Source of the DNA: Planctomycetaceae bacterium
GTDB lineage: Bacteria; Planctomycetota; Planctomycetia; Pirellulales; Thermoguttaceae
NCBI GenBank assembly: GCA_009783865.1
Contig: WRCR01000068.1
Location: forward strand, 1-12,536
Direction of reading: 5' to 3'
Length of the DNA stretch: 12,536 bases
Below are positions 6,265 through 12,536 of this stretch, one piece after another. The notes below the pieces were generated by a model. That model saw only the letters and a list, made by a program, of their open reading frames with translations, was not told the origin of the DNA and searched no databases. The stretch's first letter is position 1; every line of letters begins with the position of its first letter. The translations under genes were made by a program, and so were the position numbers.

Positions 6265-8310
6265 TTAAGAATACGGGGTTTTTATCTCTTCCTGACTTTT
6301 GCGCAGTGCTTCATACATCTGGCGCAGTTTAATTTTTTCCTCTTCTTCGGAAAGCACACCTTGCTGTACAAGAGACATAGCAGTCATTTGACTGTGTTCT
6401 TCTTCACGGCGGCGGTATGCTTCAATCACTTCTCCGATAAGTTCCATTTTTAATTCAGACGGTAATTTCAGCGGTAATTGCATCGATTCGTTGATAGCGT
6501 CAACTTCTTTGTCGCGATATCCTTCCGATGTTTTGCTGCCGTTAATACCGATTATTTTATTTTTAATTTTTTCCGCAGCGGTCTCTGCTAAATCATCAAG
6601 ATATTTTTTCATTTGCGGGTCATCAAATGCTGTCAAAAGCCGTGCAAAGGTCGCCAACTTGTCGTGTTCAACAATGTCAGACGCTTTTTGATAAATTATC
6701 TGCGTCAGCGGAGAACGGCAGCAGTCAACGGGAATTGCCTTCCAAAATTCATAAACCACCGTCGGGTCACTTAACAGCAATTCGAGCATTTCCGTTTCAA
6801 CATCGTCGGGCATCAAATCGTTATTATCCCAATGAGTGAAAATTGATTCGCTTGCCGAGATGTTTGATTCTGATTCATACTGATTCGGCAATTCGTTTCT
6901 CGTTCCTTGTCGTTCATTAGCGATGCGCAATTCTTTTAATCGTGAACGGACAATTTGCTCTTTGGTATTAAAACGGAGAGCAAGATTTTGAATCATTTTT
7001 TCAACACGCAGCGCAATCGGGTCATTCAATTTATTTTTCGCAGCGGGTGCTTTTGCTAATAACATTAAAACAGTATTCAGAGCGTTTGTTGCGCCGACTA
7101 TATCCCGCTGCAAGTCGATACCTTGTACTGCTGTCCGAATTGCATGTTCAAAAACATCAACGGCATGTTTCTGAAGTAATTCCGCGAATGCTTCTGCGCC
7201 GTATTGCTTGAGATAGTCCGCTGGGTCAAGACCGGCAGGCAGTGTCACCACTGACATATCCGCACCTTCACTGACAAAATGTTCGAGGACTTGCGCCGCT
7301 CTTTTCTTTCCGGCATCATCGCCGTCAAGAACGAGATACATCTTATCGGCATAACGTTTTAATATCTGAACGTGTGCTGCCCCCAGTGCGGTGCCGAGAA
7401 CCGCAACGGCATTGCTAAATCCGAAGCGATGCGCCGTGATAACATCGGTATAACCTTCCATTATCAAAACGCTTTTCGTTTCCTTGATTTTCTGCTTTGC
7501 CTGATGCAGACCGTAAAGTAATTGATGCTTTGAAAACAAGAACGTTTCCGGCGAATTGATATACTTCGCCTGACTGTTCAGTTCAATGCCCGGAATAAGC
7601 CGACCGCCGAAACCGACTGCGCGTCCTTGCGCATCCAATATCGGAAACATTAAACGTCCGTGAAATCTGTCGTAATACTTTTGTGAAGCGGGATTATCTT
7701 TGCGCACCAGATTGCCGAGTATTTCCAACACTTGCATCCGCTGCGCCGAATGTTTGAGTTTATCCGCAACGAGTCCGATATTGAGCGGAGCATAACCGAG
7801 TTGAAACGTTTCGATGTCTTCGTCCGATATGTTTCGTTCTTGCAGATATTTTCTAACCGGTTCTGCTTCTTCCGATTCAAGTAAAGCACTATGATACACA
7901 CCGGCAATCCAATCGGCGGCGCGCAATAAATCCTGCTTCGATATTTCTTTCGGCGGCTCTTTTACATCGTTATTGTTTGCATCATCAGGAACCGCAATTT
8001 TTTTGCGTTTCGGCTTTGGAATAACGATACCGGCTTTTTCCGCAAGCAGTTCCAACGCTTCTTTGAAATCAATGTTTTCGACTTTCATTGTGAACGAGAA
8101 AACATCGCCGCCGATGTCGCAAACCCAGCATTTGTAAGTTTGCCGGTCAGGATTAACCTGCAAACTAGGTCGTGAATCACTGTGCCAAGGACAGAGCCCG
8201 ACTAAATTCCGACCAGACCGCCGCAGCGGAACATATTGCGAAATGATGTTCACAATATCTGACGCGCCGCGGACACGTTCTTTTATGCTGTCGTCAAACG
8301 TAAAGGACAT
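6265..8310 (-). CDS. dnaG: DNA primase DnaG
   Basis: Synthesises RNA primers at the replication fork in contact with the replicative helicase. The 681 residues show the CHC2-type zinc-binding domain at about 5-100, with Cys40, His43, Cys61 and Cys64 as ligands (CPWH and CWVC). A linker rich in Lys, Asn and Pro follows (100-120). The catalytic core contains YDRFHGRLMFPILD (213-226) and a TOPRIM fold with EGYTDV (Glu285) and DGDDAG (Asp329, Asp331), the expected metal ligands. The C-terminal third (about 430-681) is helical and probably holds the helicase-interaction domain. It is longer than the roughly 580 residues of the Escherichia coli enzyme. The frame stays open to a TTG at 8475, but the family N-terminus matches the ATG at 8310. 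No Shine-Dalgarno site stands directly before this ATG; GGAGAG lies 37 bases upstream, beyond a hairpin. A clear promoter is at 8484-8512. Confidence 0.97.
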   Translation of the reverse strand: MSFTFDDSIKERVRGASDIVNIISQYVPLRRSGRNLVGLCPWHSDSRPSLQVNPDRQTYKCWVCDIGGDVFSFTMKVENIDFKEALELLAEKAGIVIPKPKRKKIAVPDDANNNDVKEPPKEISKQDLLRAADWIAGVYHSALLESEEAEPVRKYLQERNISDEDIETFQLGYAPLNIGLVADKLKHSAQRMQVLEILGNLVRKDNPASQKYYDRFHGRLMFPILDAQGRAVGFGGRLIPGIELNSQAKYINSPETFLFSKHQLLYGLHQAKQKIKETKSVLIMEGYTDVITAHRFGFSNAVAVLGTALGAAHVQILKRYADKMYLVLDGDDAGKKRAAQVLEHFVSEGADMSVVTLPAGLDPADYLKQYGAEAFAELLQKHAVDVFEHAIRTAVQGIDLQRDIVGATNALNTVLMLLAKAPAAKNKLNDPIALRVEKMIQNLALRFNTKEQIVRSRLKELRIANERQGTRNELPNQYESESNISASESIFTHWDNNDLMPDDVETEMLELLLSDPTVVYEFWKAIPVDCCRSPLTQIIYQKASDIVEHDKLATFARLLTAFDDPQMKKYLDDLAETAAEKIKNKIIGINGSKTSEGYRDKEVDAINESMQLPLKLPSELKMELIGEVIEAYRRREEEHSQMTAMSLVQQGVLSEEEEKIKLRQMYEALRKSQEEIKTPYS

Positions 8311-8477
8311 TAGGGACTGCCGGATACATAAACATCCGGAAAAATTTCTCTCCAAAATCCAATGCACCGGACAGCGGGAACTGTCTATTGCATCGGGTAA
8401 TTTATACTGTTGCGGATACGATGATGTTTCAAATAACTGCGGGAAACAACGATTCAAAACAAAGCATCTGTTCAAGT
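8311..8477 (-). promoter_or_regulatory. Long leader of dnaG with several inverted repeats
   Basis: Between the predicted transcription start (about 8477) and the dnaG ATG lie about 167 bases. Two inverted repeats stand out. The distal one is an outer ATGCA/TGCAT pair (8362-8366 with 8389-8393) nested around GACAG/CTGTC (8370-8374 with 8381-8385), separated by a 3x3 internal loop and capped by six bases. The proximal one is CCGGAT/ATCCGG (8320-8325 with 8334-8339) with an 8-base loop, ending nine bases before the start codon. A GTTTC/GAAAC pair (8426-8430 with 8443-8447) is a weaker third. The only strong purine-rich site, GGAGAG (8353-8348), lies between the two main hairpins, so folding could control translation. 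I do not recognise a known riboswitch or protein-leader family. Confidence 0.45.
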
Positions 8478-8483
8478 AAGGAA

Positions 8484-8512
8484 AGTATAGAGAAATTTGA
8501 AAAACACGTCAA
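8484..8512 (-). promoter_or_regulatory. Sigma-70-type promoter for dnaG-rpoD-mnmE
   Basis: On the minus strand, TTGACG (8512-8507) is followed by exactly 17 bases and TATACT (8489-8484). Both hexamers differ from consensus at one position. Transcription would begin near 8477. T-rich tracts upstream (8519-8542) could serve as an UP-like element shared with the divergent promoter. Confidence 0.75.
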
Positions 8513-8551
8513 GAGCAATTTTTTGCATCGATGAACTAATTTTTTTCGTTC

Positions 8552-8580
8552 TTGCAACGAAAGAGCGAAATCAATAGAAT
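8552..8580 (+). promoter_or_regulatory. Sigma-70-type promoter for the secreted hydrolase-like gene
   Basis: TTGCAA (8552-8557), a 17-base spacer and TAGAAT (8575-8580) form a good -35/-10 pair. Transcription would start near 8587, leaving about 40 bases before the ATG at 8627. The TTG at 8552 is thus part of the -35 box and not a start codon. The -35 boxes of the two divergent promoters are separated by 39 bases. Confidence 0.65.
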
Positions 8581-8613
8581 ACGTATGTTTTATGATTGTA
8601 ATTGTGTCACATT

Positions 8614-8617
8614 AGGG
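8614..8617 (+). promoter_or_regulatory. Probable ribosome-binding site for the gene starting at 8627
   Basis: AGGG lies nine bases before the ATG at 8627. It is modest but, with the upstream promoter and the signal peptide that begins there, favours this start over the ATG at 8585 and the TTG at 8552. Confidence 0.4.
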
Positions 8618-8626
8618 CAGTTTGTC

Positions 8627-11050
8627 ATGAGAAATTTTCAGCATGGAACGCTGTTGTATCTTACCCTTGTTTTCTGTTTTATCTTTTGCCCGTATCTTTC
8701 GGCAAGAACGGCAAAGGTCGTTCTCAAAGACGGCAGGATTTACGAAGGACGCATCGCCGAACTTTCCAAAGTTGATGAGAAAGCCGAAGATGTCGGCAAA
8801 GTAAGAATTAAACTCATCATTATGCTCGAAGACGGACTGCGGTATGTCTATTTCCCTAAGTACAATATACAGCCGGATTTAAAGCCGGAGCCGTCTGCCG
8901 AATCCAATGAGATATTCAAAACCGGTATTCAGTATTCACGGGAAGGACGCACGCCGGAAGTTCTCGGAGAATACAATCCGTTTATCAATTTCGACCGTTT
9001 CGGACGGCGGCTGTTACCGCTGCGGCACTACGGCGGTACAGAATATGTTTCGCAAGGTATAACGGAAATAACGCCGCAGTATATTCGTGTCCGCGGAATA
9101 CATATCAACAACAATCCTTTCGTCTGGGATATGCGCCTAGCAACGAACAGTTTGCCGCGGGAACAGTTGACACCGATTCTGATGAATCGGATTGACCAGA
9201 AGAATTACGATGACCGGGTTCGTCTTGTCCGGTTTTATTACCAGGCAAATCAATATGACAACGCTGTCGAGGAATTAGACGGCATTCTACACGATTGGGG
9301 CGACTCGCCGGAAGTCAAACAAAAGTTGAGCGGCGTTACCCGAATGATTGATTTACAACGGCATCGCCGTTGGCTTGACGAATTGGACCAGCGTTATAAG
9401 GCGGGACAGTTTCAACTCGTAAAAAAATTTCTGCTCGAATTAGATGCGAAAGAGGATTTGCCGGAACAACTTTTCATGACCGTGCGGCGTATGCTGCAAC
9501 GTTATAATGATTACGATAAACAGCGGGCAGAAATAATTTTGCGGCTGCGTTCCTTGTACGATAAGTTGCCGAAAGAGGAAAAAGACGAGCGGATACTGCC
9601 GATACTTGCCGAAATTGAAAAGGACTTATCATTGAGTACCATCGAGCGGCTGTCCGCCTTTCAACTTTATGCTGACGAAGGAAGTATTACCGATTCCGAA
9701 AAACTGGCAATCGGTATAACGAATTGGTTTGCGGGTGCCAATGCGGATAATCGGCGTTTAACAACGGCGGTGACGCTGCCGGAAGTCCGCTCATTGGTTC
9801 TCGAATATCTTCAAAGCGGCGATGATGTTCTAACACAGAAAGAAATTATCGAAAAGTTAAAAACGCTGGAAGCCGCAAAGCCGGATATTATCGCAAAGGT
9901 TTTGTATTATCTGAAACCGCCAAAGGCAAACCCAAAAGACGAACCGGAACGACCTGGTTACTATCGTTTCGAGATTGATAGTCCGCTTGCCGGTACTGTT
10001 GCGAAGTTGGACTATGTGGTGCAACTGCCGCCGGAATACGACCCGAACCGCCGCTATCCGATGCTTGTAACTTTGAATGGATTGTCAGCAACGCCTGACT
10101 CGCAGATTGATTGGTGGGCGGGAACTTGGCGCGGCAATGAACGCTACGGACAAGCATCGCGGCACGGTTATATCGTGATTGCTCCGAATTGGAATCCGCA
10201 AAAACTGCTTGAGTATGATTTTTCGGCATTGTCTCACGCAGCGGTTTTATATGCGGTGAAAGATGCGTTTCGGCGTTTCAGTGTTGATACTGACAGAGTA
10301 TTTATTACCGGTCATGGCTTGGGCGGAACGGCTGCCTGGGATATTGCGCTGGCGCATCCCGACCTTTGGGCGGGAGCAATTCCGTTTAATGCGATTGCTT
10401 CGAAGTATATCATTGCTTATCAAAAGAATGTGCAGCATGTGCCGTTTTATCTGATAACCGGTGAATTGGAAGGTGCGGCAAACTCCGCTATTTTCAAGTT
10501 TAACGCAATGGTGTATAACCGCTATCTTGCACAGCAGAGCAAACCAAACGAGGTAACCGTTGTGCGATTCATCGGACGCGGCATGGAAATGTTTCCCGAC
10601 GAAATTATCCGCCTGTTTGAATGGATGAAACTGCATCATCGCAATTTTGAACCGCTGGGGTTTGAAGCCGAAACGATGCGTCCGTGGGATAACTTTTTCT
10701 GGGGCGTTGAGTTAGGAAATCTCGCGAAAGACAAGCCGGATTATGTCCGCGATCCAATGTTTTTTCCTGATAAGGGCGGTTTGCCGAAGAATATGATTCA
10801 GGTATCAATGAAGCAAATGAAGGCGAACAATTCTGTGCAGTTTAATGTCGGACCGAAACTGCCGAATGTTGTTATCTATTTGACACCGAATATCATTGAT
10901 TTCAATGCAAAAGCGTCTGTGAAAGTCGGCAATAAGGATTACCATCCAAAGAACGGTTATGTTGAACCGAGCATTGAAGTAATGCTTTATGACGCAAAGA
11001 CCCGCGGTGACCGGCTGCATCCGTTTTGGGCGCGATTGGACGGAAAGTAA
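8627..11050 (+). CDS. Secreted multi-domain protein with a probably inactive alpha/beta-hydrolase domain
   Basis: 807 residues from the ATG at 8627. Residues 1-26 form a signal peptide (hydrophobic 9-24, probable cleavage after LSA). Residues 28-80 (KVVLKDGRIYEG) look like a small beta-barrel of the type seen at the N-terminus of many planctomycete secreted proteins. Residues about 190-440 are helical, with TPR-like stretches. Residues about 455-680 are an alpha/beta-hydrolase resembling esterase or prolyl-oligopeptidase-like domains: strand and turn YPMLVTLNG, then YIVIAPNW, then the elbow FITGHGLGG followed by AAWDIALAHPDLWAG. At the elbow the nucleophile position is Gly564 (codon GGC) instead of Ser. 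In GRGMEMF the position where I expect the catalytic His is Met653. The usual acid region (ITGELEG) keeps Glu613 and Glu615. The remaining C-terminal part is probably beta-rich. It may bind rather than cleave its ligand. Substrate unknown. Confidence 0.85.
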   Translation: MRNFQHGTLLYLTLVFCFIFCPYLSARTAKVVLKDGRIYEGRIAELSKVDEKAEDVGKVRIKLIIMLEDGLRYVYFPKYNIQPDLKPEPSAESNEIFKTGIQYSREGRTPEVLGEYNPFINFDRFGRRLLPLRHYGGTEYVSQGITEITPQYIRVRGIHINNNPFVWDMRLATNSLPREQLTPILMNRIDQKNYDDRVRLVRFYYQANQYDNAVEELDGILHDWGDSPEVKQKLSGVTRMIDLQRHRRWLDELDQRYKAGQFQLVKKFLLELDAKEDLPEQLFMTVRRMLQRYNDYDKQRAEIILRLRSLYDKLPKEEKDERILPILAEIEKDLSLSTIERLSAFQLYADEGSITDSEKLAIGITNWFAGANADNRRLTTAVTLPEVRSLVLEYLQSGDDVLTQKEIIEKLKTLEAAKPDIIAKVLYYLKPPKANPKDEPERPGYYRFEIDSPLAGTVAKLDYVVQLPPEYDPNRRYPMLVTLNGLSATPDSQIDWWAGTWRGNERYGQASRHGYIVIAPNWNPQKLLEYDFSALSHAAVLYAVKDAFRRFSVDTDRVFITGHGLGGTAAWDIALAHPDLWAGAIPFNAIASKYIIAYQKNVQHVPFYLITGELEGAANSAIFKFNAMVYNRYLAQQSKPNEVTVVRFIGRGMEMFPDEIIRLFEWMKLHHRNFEPLGFEAETMRPWDNFFWGVELGNLAKDKPDYVRDPMFFPDKGGLPKNMIQVSMKQMKANNSVQFNVGPKLPNVVIYLTPNIIDFNAKASVKVGNKDYHPKNGYVEPSIEVMLYDAKTRGDRLHPFWARLDGK

Positions 11051-11090
11051 CAAAATCAGAGCGGCGGGCATACGCCCGCTGGTTTTGCCG
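11051..11090 (+). terminator. GC-rich hairpin, probable terminator
   Basis: Immediately after the stop codon at 11050, GCGGGC (11064-11069) and GCCCGC (11074-11079) form a perfect 6-pair stem with a 4-base loop, extendable by a wobble and one further pair. Flanking CAAAA (11051-11055) and TTTTG (11083-11087) are complementary, so the element could act on either strand. A short T run follows the stem. Confidence 0.6.
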
Positions 11091-11175
11091 AAAATAATTT
11101 TTCGACTTTCTAGATTTTTTTGCAAAAATATGTTAGGATAGAACGTATTAAAGTTATCCTGCCTATCCCCCTTTC

Positions 11176-11180
11176 AGGAG
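11176..11180 (+). promoter_or_regulatory. Ribosome-binding site deciding a TTG start at 11189
   Basis: AGGAG followed by eight bases and TTG. This is the best ribosome-binding site in the window, and it lies inside the longer open frame that begins with a TTG at 11120, arguing that the first 23 codons of that frame are untranslated. Confidence 0.65.
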
Positions 11181-11188
11181 AAAATATT

Positions 11189-11863
11189 TTGGAACCTTCA
11201 GAATCTCCCCGCAATTTCGGCGTTGAACCGCGAATTGCAGCGTTATATTTGGATTATCTCCAACATCACGATTTACAGAAACTGTTCGAACAGGTTCACC
11301 GGTATTACGAATTGCCGACGCTGTATCGGGTTTGCTATTCGCAACATGTCAATGCGCGCCGCGCCGCCGCTCATGTTCTCGGTTTTATCGGCGATTACGA
11401 TGCAAATCCGCATCTCGGTAAATTACTGAGGGACTCCGACCGCAGCGTACAACTGCTTGCCGAAAACAGCATCAAAAACGTTTGGACTCGCTTCGGAACC
11501 GAACAAGAACGGCGGGAACTCCGAAACATCATGCGGATGATTAACAAACAAGAGTATTCCGAAGCAATACGTCTTGCCAACATTGTGCTGGAAAATTCGA
11601 TGTTCTTTGCAGAAGTTAGAAATCAGCGGGCAATCGCATTGTTTGCAATCGGGGACTTTCAGAACGCAGCCGAGGATGCTTCCATCGTTCTCGATTTGAA
11701 TCCCTATCATTTCGGAGCGGCAGTCGGAATGGGACATTCATATCTGCAAATGGGAAACAAGGAATTAGCGGCGGCGTGTTTCCGGCAGGCATTGCGAATC
11801 AACCCTTGCCTCGAAACTGTGCGCCGGCATTTATCGCAGATAGAGCAGCAGAATTTCGGCTAA
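11189..11863 (+). CDS. HEAT-repeat and TPR protein
   Basis: 224 residues from the TTG at 11189, chosen for the AGGAG eight bases upstream. There is no signal peptide, so it is probably cytoplasmic. Residues about 53-100 (NARRAAAHVLGFIG, HLGKLLRDSDRSVQLLAENS) form a HEAT-like helix pair. Residues about 113-137 (INKQEYSEAIRLANIVLEN), 142-172 (RAIALFAIGDFQNAAEDASIVLDLNP) and 175-207 (GAAVGMGHSYLQMGNKELAAACFRQALRINP) are TPR units, the last two close to consensus. Such proteins are scaffolds for protein-protein contacts; no enzymatic motif is visible. Its TAA shares one base with the ATG of the following permease gene, so the two are probably translationally coupled. The partner protein is unknown. 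Confidence 0.85.
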   Translation: MEPSESPRNFGVEPRIAALYLDYLQHHDLQKLFEQVHRYYELPTLYRVCYSQHVNARRAAAHVLGFIGDYDANPHLGKLLRDSDRSVQLLAENSIKNVWTRFGTEQERRELRNIMRMINKQEYSEAIRLANIVLENSMFFAEVRNQRAIALFAIGDFQNAAEDASIVLDLNPYHFGAAVGMGHSYLQMGNKELAAACFRQALRINPCLETVRRHLSQIEQQNFG

Positions 11864-12536
11864 TGCAAACCCCGTATTTTTTCGGTCTGATAGCGGCATG
11901 TTTTTTCGGAATGTCGAAAACCGGTGTGCCGGGCATCGCAATGCCCGGTGTGCTGTTAATGGCTCACGCCTTTCCGGGTGCCGAAAAACTTTCAACCGGC
12001 GCAGTTGTTCCGCTGCTGGTTGCGGCGGATTCCTTTGCCGTCTGGTATTACGGAAAAGATGCCGACTGGAAACGCATATATCGTCTTTTGCCGTCCATTT
12101 ACGTCGGACTGCTTGCCGGTACTGCCGCTCTCTGGGCAATGAACGATTCGCAATTCAAAATCGTTCTCGCCGTGATGGTGCTGACGCTTATTGCTTTTGA
12201 AGAGACCCGCAAACTTTTACGGTGGAATGCGGTACCTCATTCGCCGTTTTTTGTGCAGCCGGTTGGTTTTTTCTGCGGTTTCACAACATTGGTCGGCAAC
12301 GCAGCCGGTCCCGTGATGAGCGTGTATATGTCGGCGCAAAACCTGAAAAAGTCCGACTTCATGGGAACATGGGCGGTGTTCTTTTTTATCATTAACGTCT
12401 CCAAGTTTCCGCTCATCGGCGGCTGCGTTCCGGGCTTGCAAATGATAACGAAAGAAACGCTGCTTTTCGATTTGTCGGTATTACCCGGCGTGCTGGTCGG
12501 CGTTGTTATCGGAAGAAAAATCTATAAACTGATTCC
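11863..12536 (+). CDS. TauE/SafE-family permease, 3' truncated by the window edge
   Basis: An open frame from the ATG at 11863 reaches the right edge with no stop (224 complete codons). The protein is very hydrophobic, with about six segments visible (roughly 5-14, 26-37, 46-62, 75-92, 99-112 and 130-146, then more up to 217). It carries GMSKTGVPG at 16-24 and GFFCGFTTLVGNAAGPV at 135-151, which match the two related halves of the TauE/SafE (COG0730) fold. These permeases move small organic or inorganic anions such as sulfite, sulfoacetate or related compounds across the inner membrane; the substrate here cannot be told. The start overlaps the TAA of the HEAT/TPR gene by one base (TAATG) and lacks a strong ribosome-binding site of its own, indicating re-initiation after the upstream gene. 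Confidence 0.88.
   Translation, partial: MQTPYFFGLIAACFFGMSKTGVPGIAMPGVLLMAHAFPGAEKLSTGAVVPLLVAADSFAVWYYGKDADWKRIYRLLPSIYVGLLAGTAALWAMNDSQFKIVLAVMVLTLIAFEETRKLLRWNAVPHSPFFVQPVGFFCGFTTLVGNAAGPVMSVYMSAQNLKKSDFMGTWAVFFFIINVSKFPLIGGCVPGLQMITKETLLFDLSVLPGVLVGVVIGRKIYKLI

Noticed and set aside
8311..8475. In-frame N-terminal extension of dnaG from the TTG at 8475 (55 extra residues)
   Set aside because: The TTG would sit almost at the predicted transcription start with no ribosome-binding site, and the primase family N-terminus matches the ATG at 8310.
8552..8626. In-frame TTG at 8552 and ATG at 8585 as starts of the secreted protein
   Set aside because: 8552 lies in the -35 box and 8585 at the likely transcription start; the signal peptide begins at 8627.
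11105..11150. Possible promoter before the HEAT/TPR gene (TTGCAA at 11120, TAGGAT at 11134)
   Set aside because: The two hexamers are only eight bases apart, and no -35 box is found at 16-18 bases from TAGGAT.
11120..11188. In-frame TTG at 11120 as start of the HEAT/TPR gene
   Set aside because: No ribosome-binding site there, while AGGAG is correctly placed before the TTG at 11189.

Overview
This window looks like chromosomal core sequence from a bacterium of the Planctomycetota. That assignment is inference: the primary sigma factor carries a long basic insertion between regions 1.2 and 2 that I associate from memory with planctomycete sigma factors. The large secreted proteins of no known function, the short spacers and the moderate base composition also fit. 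I see no rRNA, tRNA, CRISPR array, insertion sequence, phage gene or defence cassette.

Layout. The left edge holds the 3' end of an unrecognised plus-strand gene (1-557). It converges, with a 19-base gap, on a minus-strand gene (577-2616) for a secreted or membrane-anchored low-complexity protein rich in Gln, Met, Pro, Asn, Gly and Tyr. A 276-base non-coding stretch (2617-2892) with several inverted repeats follows. The minus-strand block 2893-8310, transcribed dnaG, then rpoD, then mnmE, encodes primase, the primary sigma factor and the tRNA-modifying GTPase MnmE. It resembles the macromolecular-synthesis operon with rpsU absent and mnmE added. A strong sigma-70-type promoter at 8484-8512 gives dnaG a leader of about 165 nt with several inverted repeats.

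A second promoter (8552-8580) fires the other way into a secreted 807-residue protein (8627-11050). This protein ends in an alpha/beta-hydrolase domain whose usual nucleophile and histidine positions appear to be Gly and Met. After a GC-rich hairpin (about 11051-11090) comes a HEAT/TPR-repeat protein (11189-11863, TTG start). Its stop codon overlaps the ATG of a TauE/SafE-type permease gene that runs off the right edge (11863-12536).

The housekeeping genes are ordinary. The more interesting signals are the apparent pseudo-hydrolase, the dnaG leader, a hairpin between dnaG and rpoD, a possible multi-hairpin element after mnmE, the repeated P-[YF]-G motif in the low-complexity protein, and the overlap of the HEAT/TPR gene with the permease gene. 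I did not find clear evidence for a wholly new multi-gene system. Functions rest on motif recognition by eye; no searches or folding calculations were run.
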